Assembly: GCA_050744865.1 (NCBI GenBank)
Contig: JBOGHW010000046.1
Location: 1 to 64,000 of the forward strand
Origin: JAKACA01 sp050744865
GTDB taxonomy: Bacteria; Actinomycetota; Acidimicrobiia; Acidimicrobiales; Bog-793
Length of the DNA: 64,000 bases
Reading direction: 5' to 3'
Of the stretch, positions 58,858 to 64,000 are shown piece by piece (position 1 is the first letter of the stretch; every line of letters begins with the position of its first letter). The notes below the pieces were generated by a model that was not told the origin of the DNA, searched no databases, and saw only the letters and a program-made list of their open reading frames with translations. Both the position numbers and the translations under genes were made by a program.

Positions 58858-59652
58858 CTAGCCGCGAGCCACCGGGACGGCGACGATGAAGGCCACCGAG
58901 CTATTGCTCGCGGAAAGCTCGGTTCCGTCGGGCGCCGTGACCAACGAGACCTCCCACCCCGACGCCAGCATGACGGGTGCGATCTCGTCCCGCGACAGTG
59001 GAGGGAAGAGTGGTTCGCCCACCGCCGCCACTACCGAGGCCAGGCGCTCGCGCCGCCTCTGCTGGTCGGGGGAGGAGACGGCGAGTGCGAGCTCGATGGC
59101 CAGCCTGCTACCGGTCGCCGACGTCCCCGCCAGGGCCGCCAACAGAGCCGAGAGCACATGCCTGCGGAGGTAGGGCGCCAGTCCTTCGCAGAGGAACAAG
59201 CTCGGGCGCGTCCGGTCGTGACCCAGCTTGTTCAGGACAGCTCCGGCGTCACCGGCGGAGAAGTCGACAGACCCGAAGGCGATGCCAGGCGTCGCGATCG
59301 ACAAGCGCCGCAGACGTTCGAGCTTGTCGGCCTGCGTGGAGGGATGATCGAGCTCGAACCAACTGACGCCGGGGGCCGAGTAGCGCAGGCTGCGCCCGTC
59401 GTAACCGGCCCCCGCGACGACCACTTGGGCGATGCCTGAAGCGATCGCCCCGACCACGGCCAGGTCGAAATAGCGCGTCCGTGCCGCCAGGTACCGCCCC
59501 AACCCCGAGCCGCTCGCCTCGAGGTCGCCGGCCACGTCGGCCTGCAGCCTGAGGTCGTCGTCCGGCCTGCCGTAGGGGGTCTCCACTCGCGAGAAGCCGA
59601 GCCGTTGCCGAGCCACCCTCCGGGCTGTGTTGGACGCTTCGCCGTCTCTCAA
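58858..59652 (-). CDS. LCMT-type SAM-dependent methyltransferase
   Basis: The 264-residue protein matches the TIGR00027/leucine carboxyl methyltransferase-like group expanded in actinobacteria: RTRYFDLAVVGAIASGIAQV, VVAGAGYDGRSLRY, FELDHPSTQADKLERLRRL, FLCEGLAPYLRRHVLSALL. Substrates are mostly small carboxylates or polyketides. It starts with TTG, overlapping the GrpB stop. The next gene after its 3' end is 214 bp away. Confidence 0.87.
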   Translation of the reverse strand: MRDGEASNTARRVARQRLGFSRVETPYGRPDDDLRLQADVAGDLEASGSGLGRYLAARTRYFDLAVVGAIASGIAQVVVAGAGYDGRSLRYSAPGVSWFELDHPSTQADKLERLRRLSIATPGIAFGSVDFSAGDAGAVLNKLGHDRTRPSLFLCEGLAPYLRRHVLSALLAALAGTSATGSRLAIELALAVSSPDQQRRRERLASVVAAVGEPLFPPLSRDEIAPVMLASGWEVSLVTAPDGTELSASNSSVAFIVAVPVARG

Positions 59653-60449
59653 GCGCCGTCCCCAGCCGCAGCCCGCCAAACCGCGGCGTCGGCCATGATG
59701 TCGAGGATTGTCTCGCTCTTGGCGTCGGTGTAGCCGATCCCGTCGTCTGACCACGCCAGCGCAGCTGCGCGCTTGGTCTTGGCATAGGAGTCGCGGTCGG
59801 CTGGGTGTGTCCGCAAGTAGTCGCGGAAGAGCAGATGATCTCTCTCCCAGGCCGAGCCGGTCGTGCAGACATGGGTGTGAACGGATCGCGGCTGCCCCGC
59901 ATGGGGGCGGAAGTAGCGGTGATAGTCGTCGCGGCTGCGCAGCTGGAGGCCGACTTCGGCCAGTTGCGGGACGTAGGCGTCCTCGTCCGCCAAGTCCGCC
60001 AGGCTGACTTGGACGTCGATGATGGCCTTGGCAGGCAAGCCGGGTACCGAGGTCGACCCGACGTGCTCGATCGCCAGTGCCGAAGAAGCCAGGGCTCCTG
60101 AGATGCGCTCCCGCCACGACTCGTAGGCAGCCGGCCAGGAAGGGTCGTAGTCGACTATCTCGATCAGGTCTCCGCGCCGGGAGCTGTCAGCCGTCACGGC
60201 GAATCCCGGCCAGATCACGTCGGCGACCGAGCGCCACAGTTCCCACCGTTCCTCCAGCAGCAAGTCGGTCGCCAGCAAACCCCGGGGTGCGGCGGCGAGC
60301 GCGTAGAGGTCGATCATGGTCGCCCGCGGTCCTTCGGCTTCGTGCAGGCGGAGCCAAGCAGCCACAGGCTCGGAACCCAGGGCCACGCCGACCGCCTGCA
60401 ACCGTTCGTCGAGCATGACGGTTCGTGGTGGTATGCCCGGGCGGTCCAT
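59649..60449 (-). CDS. GrpB-family nucleotidyltransferase-like protein with N-terminal extension
   Basis: The C-terminal ~170 residues are GrpB. IVDYDPSWPAAYESWRERIS, IEHVGSTSVPGLPAKAIIDV, then THVCTTGSAWERDHLLFRDY and LRTHPADRDSYAKTKRAAA mark the minimal nucleotidyltransferase fold, with GSTSVPG as its Gly-Ser loop. About 95 residues precede it (MLDERLQAVGVALGSEPVAA, ALAAAPRGLLATDLLLEERW) with no family I recognise. It is coupled to the methyltransferase gene downstream. Confidence 0.85.
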   Translation of the reverse strand: MDRPGIPPRTVMLDERLQAVGVALGSEPVAAWLRLHEAEGPRATMIDLYALAAAPRGLLATDLLLEERWELWRSVADVIWPGFAVTADSSRRGDLIEIVDYDPSWPAAYESWRERISGALASSALAIEHVGSTSVPGLPAKAIIDVQVSLADLADEDAYVPQLAEVGLQLRSRDDYHRYFRPHAGQPRSVHTHVCTTGSAWERDHLLFRDYLRTHPADRDSYAKTKRAAALAWSDDGIGYTDAKSETILDIMADAAVWRAAAGDGA

Positions 60450-60511
60450 GGCCCCAGCGTCGCCGCCGGTCGTCTACGGCGTCAAGGCATGCGCCGCCCC
60501 GGATCCACCGG

Positions 60512-61204
60512 TCAGGAGCCGTTTGTGACAGTCACGTCGATCGGTTGCCCGACGCGAGTCCCTTTGGGTATCCCGATCGTGCGCACGACCGTGTGGTACT
60601 CACCGGCGGGCAGGGGCGGCAGCCCGCCCGCCAAGCAGGCCGGATCCCGGGGTGTGCCGGCGTGCGGGCCGCCTTCGGTGCAGTGGTCCCAACTCGTTGA
60701 AACGGTGATCGGGAACGTGTTCAGCCCCGGCGCCAGCTCCACGGTCGGGCGGCAGGCGACGACCGACGATGCGGGTTCGAATGGCACGGCGGAGTTCGCC
60801 AAGCCGACCCAAAGCCAGCCGTCGACTGCACACTGCTCGACGAGCATGTGCTCGGGTGTGTTGTTGTAAACGAGAGCCTCACCCTTGATCGTGGTGCCAC
60901 CGGCGACCTGAGTCTGGTCGAGCTCGATCCGGATCTCGACCGGTGGCTGGACCGACGGCACCGTGCTCCCGACCGCCCGAACCCGCGACCCGGCCGGGTT
61001 GACCCTGCCAGGCGAGTGGCCGGCGACGGCGAAGCTGACAGCCGTGCCTACTACGACCAGGGAGACTGCCGCCAGCAACGCCAGCCTGGCATGTGACGCC
61101 CTGCCGACCCGCCGCGTAGGAGCCGGCCGGCCGGCGATCTCGTCGAGGGTGACAGGGGTGGCGGTGTCGTAGAGAGCGCGGATTCGTTCGTCGAGTTCAG
61201 GCAT
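60512..61204 (-). CDS. Single-span membrane protein, probable partner of the ECF sigma factor
   Basis: The 230-residue protein has a cytoplasmic front (PELDERIRALYDTATPVTLD), one helix LALLAAVSLVVVGTAVSFAV at about 42-61, and a ~165-residue outside beta-domain (VEIRIELDQTQVAGGTTIKG through HTVVRTIGIPKGTRVGQPID). The outer part resembles proteins with Ig-like folds. Overlap with the sigma gene suggests an anti-sigma or sensor role, but no ZAS motif is visible, so this is inferred from position. Confidence 0.7.
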   Translation of the reverse strand: MPELDERIRALYDTATPVTLDEIAGRPAPTRRVGRASHARLALLAAVSLVVVGTAVSFAVAGHSPGRVNPAGSRVRAVGSTVPSVQPPVEIRIELDQTQVAGGTTIKGEALVYNNTPEHMLVEQCAVDGWLWVGLANSAVPFEPASSVVACRPTVELAPGLNTFPITVSTSWDHCTEGGPHAGTPRDPACLAGGLPPLPAGEYHTVVRTIGIPKGTRVGQPIDVTVTNGS

Positions 61205-61655
61205 CGGGAGTCACCTCCAGTAGGGACCGCAGGCGAGCCAGCCCGCGGTCGAGATGTGTTTGCACTGTCGTGACCTTGAGGCCGAGGAGCTCGCCGACCT
61301 CGGCCAGGGTCCAGGAGTAGCCGTGCACCAGAACCACGGCGGTCCGCTGGCGCTCGCTCAGCTTGCGCAGCGCCCCTGAAAGCTCCGGCTCCACCCACGG
61401 TTCTGACCACTGTTGCCGCACGAAGGGGACTCGTAGCTTGCGACGGCGGGCGCGACTCTGGCCGACTCGGTAGAGGTACCCGATGGGCGAGTCGAGCGCT
61501 GCCAGCCGGTCCTGGTGCTCCCAGGCCCAGGCGAACGCCTCCGCCGTCGCCTCCCGGCCGGCTTCGATGCCGTAAGCCGCCATCAGTGCCCGGCGCAGCC
61601 GAGGCTCAGCCGACTTGAAGAAGTTGTCGAAATCACTCGCTGGGTCGATACTCAC
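61197..61655 (-). CDS. ECF sigma factor (SigE-like)
   Basis: The 152-residue sigma factor has region 2 (FDNFFKSAEPRLRRALMAAY, REATAEAFAWAWEHQDRLAA) and region 4 (LRKLSERQRTAVVLVHGYSW, LAEVGELLGLKVTTVQTHLD). It directs RNA polymerase to a special promoter set. GTG 61655 with GAGAG upstream is used; the frame is open to 61715. It overlaps the membrane-protein gene by 8 bases. Confidence 0.88.
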   Translation of the reverse strand: MSIDPASDFDNFFKSAEPRLRRALMAAYGIEAGREATAEAFAWAWEHQDRLAALDSPIGYLYRVGQSRARRRKLRVPFVRQQWSEPWVEPELSGALRKLSERQRTAVVLVHGYSWTLAEVGELLGLKVTTVQTHLDRGLARLRSLLEVTPDA

Positions 61656-61776
61656 ATTCTCTCGCCAAGTCAGCGTCACAACCTGATAGACCGCCGAAGC
61701 CGCAAGCTTTACCACCCCGCCCTCCGCCGCTCTTCCCGCTGCCGCCGCGCAAGGCGCTGGCTACGCTTCGCAGGTT

Positions 61777-62580
61777 GTGACGATCACCAGCAAGACCAAC
61801 CCCCTCGTGAAGGAATTCGCCGCCCTGCGCCGGTCTGCCGGCCGCCGCCGGCACGAGGGTGTGACCCTCGTCGAAGGGTTCAAGATCCTGGACTTGGCGA
61901 TAGACGCCGGCAACAGCCCGATCGCCGTCCTGCACGACGAGAGCAGCACAGTCCTCGACGACACAAGGGTGCTGGACAGGGCGCGCAAGATGGGTGCGAC
62001 CATCCGGCCCGTCACGACCGACGTGCTGTCGAAGGTCTCGGCTCGCGAAGGGCCGATGGGTTGTGTGGCCTCCGTCCATCTCGCCGAGTGGCCATTGTCG
62101 AAGGTCACGCTCGGCAGGGTTCCGCTTCTTCTGGTTGTCGAAGGGCTCGAGAAGCCCGGCAACCTTGGGGCACTCGCCCGCACCGCGAGCGCCGCCGGTG
62201 CCGACGCCCTGATAGCGGCGGACTCACAGACGGACATCTTCTCGCCGGCGACGGTTCACGCCTCTTTAGGCTCGGTCTTCCAGCTGCCGGTGGTCCGGTG
62301 CAGCACCTCCGAGGCGCTGGCCTTCCTGGAGGAGCAGCACATAGTGGTGGTCGCCACGTCCCCGGACGCCGACAAGCCGTACTTCGGCCTCGACCTTGCC
62401 CGCCCTGTCGCCATCGCCGTCGGCAACGAGCACCGCGGCCTCGGCGACGGCTGGCTGCGAGCCGGAGAGCGAGCCCTCATCCCGATGAGCGGTCCGATGA
62501 ACAGCCTCAATGCCACCACGGCCGGCGGGATCGTCCTGTTCGAGGCTGTCCGGCAGCGCTTCGAAGGCAGAGCCGAGTGA
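61777..62580 (+). CDS. TrmH-family (SpoU) RNA methyltransferase
   Basis: The 267-residue protein has the trefoil-knot RNA 2'-O-methyltransferase motifs. LLLVVEGLEKPGNLGALART is motif 1, PVAIAVGNEHRGLGDGWL is motif 2, and IPMSGPMNSLNATTAGGIVL is motif 3. The substrate-binding front NPLVKEFAALRRSAGRRRHE with LVEGFKILDLA is typical of rRNA-modifying members. Its stop overlaps the patatin start (GTGA). GTG start. Confidence 0.92.
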   Translation: MTITSKTNPLVKEFAALRRSAGRRRHEGVTLVEGFKILDLAIDAGNSPIAVLHDESSTVLDDTRVLDRARKMGATIRPVTTDVLSKVSAREGPMGCVASVHLAEWPLSKVTLGRVPLLLVVEGLEKPGNLGALARTASAAGADALIAADSQTDIFSPATVHASLGSVFQLPVVRCSTSEALAFLEEQHIVVVATSPDADKPYFGLDLARPVAIAVGNEHRGLGDGWLRAGERALIPMSGPMNSLNATTAGGIVLFEAVRQRFEGRAE

Positions 62581-63542
62581 CCACCGCCACCAGCACCGGC
62601 ATCGTCGCAGGAGGCGAGAGGGGGTACGTGATCGGTCTCGTCGGCGCCCTCATGGCTCTCGAGGACGCCGGGTACGCCTTCAAACGGGTTGCAGGCACGA
62701 GCGCCGGCGCCATCGCCGGCAGCCTCGTGGCGGCTCCGGTACGCAAGCCGGCGCTTGGCGGGATGCTCCAGTTGAAGCATTGGATGGACGGCCTTCACTT
62801 CACCGACTTCATGCCGGAGGGCAAAGTGCACGCGTTCTTCGACCATGACCTTGGCAAGATGGGCGAGCTCACCGCCAACGCCGCGATCCTGGCCGACCGG
62901 ATGGGCCTGTACCCGGGAACGTACCTGGAGACGTGGCTTTCGCCCAAGCTGGCGCAGTGTGGCGTCACGACCTTCGAGCAGCTGAAGATCACCGAGGCCG
63001 ACATCCCGGGTCTCGACCTGCCGCCAAACCAGTGCTACAGCCTGCTCGCCGCCGGGAGCGCCTCCGTGCCGATCCCCGCACCGGATGGCAGCACGGTGAG
63101 CCAGAGCTATGCCGCCGGGACCGTTACCTTCGTCGACGGAGGCATGCTGAGGAACTTCCCGATCGACGCTTTCCAGCCGCTCTCGGGCACTCCTGCCTGG
63201 CCGACAATCGGCATAAAGCTGTCGGCATTCCAGACGGCCTTCGGGCCCACCCAGGCATGCCACAACTCGGTCGAGGTTGCGGTCTCCTGCCTGCGGACGA
63301 TGGTGAACGAGTGGGACGACTACGAGGTCGAAGACACCACGGCCGCCCGAACTGTATTCGTCGGCAACGCCGGGATAAGCGCCACGGACTTTGGGTTGTC
63401 GGCGGCGCAGCAGGCAGCCTTGTTCCTGAGCGGCGTGGCGGCGGGCACCAACTTCGTCATAGAGATGGGGGAGTCGGGCCGTGGCGTCCCGAAATCCGCG
63501 CGCGAGGCGGCCGGGCGCCGGCGCACAGCGGTGGTGCTGTGA
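62577..63542 (+). CDS. Patatin-like phospholipase
   Basis: The 321-residue protein has the Ser-Asp dyad: RVAGTSAGAIAGSLVAAPVR (GxSxG) and TFVDGGMLRNFPIDAF (DGG). The oxyanion loop reads AGGERGYVIG, a small variation on GGGxRG. It hydrolyses acyl chains from lipids. No signal peptide, so it is likely cytosolic or membrane associated. It sits between the RNA methyltransferase and a thioesterase with overlapping starts and stops. Confidence 0.92.
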   Translation: MTTATSTGIVAGGERGYVIGLVGALMALEDAGYAFKRVAGTSAGAIAGSLVAAPVRKPALGGMLQLKHWMDGLHFTDFMPEGKVHAFFDHDLGKMGELTANAAILADRMGLYPGTYLETWLSPKLAQCGVTTFEQLKITEADIPGLDLPPNQCYSLLAAGSASVPIPAPDGSTVSQSYAAGTVTFVDGGMLRNFPIDAFQPLSGTPAWPTIGIKLSAFQTAFGPTQACHNSVEVAVSCLRTMVNEWDDYEVEDTTAARTVFVGNAGISATDFGLSAAQQAALFLSGVAAGTNFVIEMGESGRGVPKSAREAAGRRRTAVVL

Positions 63543-64000
63543 ACTCCGAGCGGGGGGCGGCCTCAGAGCGCCTCGCCAGCGAGATGCGGCGGATCATCGA
63601 GCGCCTGGCAGTGGTAAGACCGCCGGCCGAAGAGCTCGAGCAGGCAGCCGCGGCGGCCGCGGCGTTCGCCGACCGGCTGGACACGCTGGCCGAGCGCGAG
63701 CGCTCGTGGGAGATAAGCGAAGCCGGCCTCGACCCAGGCCACTTCGTGGCCTACAGCCCCGTGAGCGGGGCGTGCAACGCCATTGCACCGCCCGTGCGAT
63801 TCGCTCTGGTCGAGCACGAGGCGAGCCGCCCCGCCATTGCCGGCGAGGTGACGTTCGGCCCTGCCTACGAAGGCCCGCCCGGTCATGTACATGGCGGTCT
63901 GCTGGCGGCGATGTTCGACGAGCTGCTCGGCTTTGCCCAGCTCAGCCCCGGCTTCACGGCGACGCTGACTGTCAGGTACTTTCGCCCGGTGCCTCTCGGC
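63539..64000 (+). CDS. PaaI-family hotdog thioesterase, partial
   Basis: The reading frame from GTG 63539, overlapping the patatin stop, runs off the right edge after 154 codons. An Ala/Glu-rich helical front (ELEQAAAAAAAFADRLDTLA) precedes the hotdog fold: GEVTFGPAYEGPPGHVHGGL, LAAMFDELLGFAQ, and TATLTVRYFRPVPLG. HVHGG and the FDE helix are active-site marks. It likely releases CoA from acyl-CoA. Confidence 0.87.
   Translation, partial: MNSERGAASERLASEMRRIIERLAVVRPPAEELEQAAAAAAAFADRLDTLAERERSWEISEAGLDPGHFVAYSPVSGACNAIAPPVRFALVEHEASRPAIAGEVTFGPAYEGPPGHVHGGLLAAMFDELLGFAQLSPGFTATLTVRYFRPVPLG

Overview
The window looks like chromosomal DNA of a high-GC actinomycete (Actinomycetota). Acidimicrobiia is the best guess at class level, but it is only a guess because there is no rRNA or other phylogenetic marker in view. 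The support is the strongly GC-biased third positions, frequent GTG/TTG starts with 1-4 base overlaps between genes, two F420-type luciferase-like oxidoreductases, KstR-like boxes next to beta-oxidation and P450 genes, and a Gram-positive-type LexA box. I see no tRNA, rRNA, CRISPR array, intact transposase or phage gene.

Bases 1-13,100 form an accessory, partly decayed region. It starts with the end of an aquaporin gene and an S9 prolyl-oligopeptidase. Then come a VOC/ArsR/SRPBCC operon, a VapBC module, a PadR-Fic pair, a truncated LLM oxidoreductase, a methyltransferase, a second VapBC module and a type-B carboxylesterase. A run of broken genes follows or is interspersed: a secreted protein, an Imm5-like protein, an MBL-fold hydrolase, a maleylpyruvate-isomerase-like protein and a lipoprotein. 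Each has a frameshift or internal loss. Two short scars duplicate pieces of genes found elsewhere in the island. Genes after 13.1 kb are nearly all intact.

Bases 13,100-24,250 hold a UvrA-like ABC ATPase, a VOC protein, an ECF sigma reading frame fused in frame to a GDP-mannose 4,6-dehydratase, an ACT-domain protein and a two-part CoA transferase. They also hold a PrmC-related methyltransferase converging on a DNA methyltransferase, a Nudix hydrolase and a CYTH-CHAD protein. A duplicated inverted repeat closes this section.

Bases 24,270-34,420 are the most unusual part. A class I glutamine amidotransferase and a histidine-rich, AAKVPG-repeat protein are divergent from an ATP-grasp ligase, a circularly permuted ATP-grasp protein and a YbdK-type carboxylate-amine ligase. 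Two esterase-like hydrolases, a secreted YVTN propeller protein, a Thr-rich membrane protein and an Lgt homologue follow. I read this as a possible amide-ligation system whose substrate may be the repeat protein; the functional link is inference.

Bases 34,490-43,140 are lipid or steroid-type catabolism: SDR, thiolase, two acyl-CoA dehydrogenases, an LLM oxidoreductase and a P450, with KstR-like boxes at two promoters. An MFS transporter and its divergent ArsR-type regulator share a strong nested palindrome. Bases 43,141-43,881 have no convincing gene.

Bases 43,880-64,000 are mostly housekeeping and regulation. They include a nitroreductase, a GGDEF protein, a YbjQ-domain operon, a DrrAB-type exporter with TetR regulator, and a MocR/PdxR-like regulator divergent from a PNPOx-like/Dtd/PanE-like operon. 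Next come an enoyl-CoA hydratase, a sirtuin, a YcaQ-type DNA glycosylase under an apparent SOS box, and a GH18 protein. The window ends with a LCMT-type methyltransferase, a GrpB protein, an ECF sigma factor with a membrane partner, a TrmH-type methyltransferase, a patatin and a partial PaaI thioesterase.
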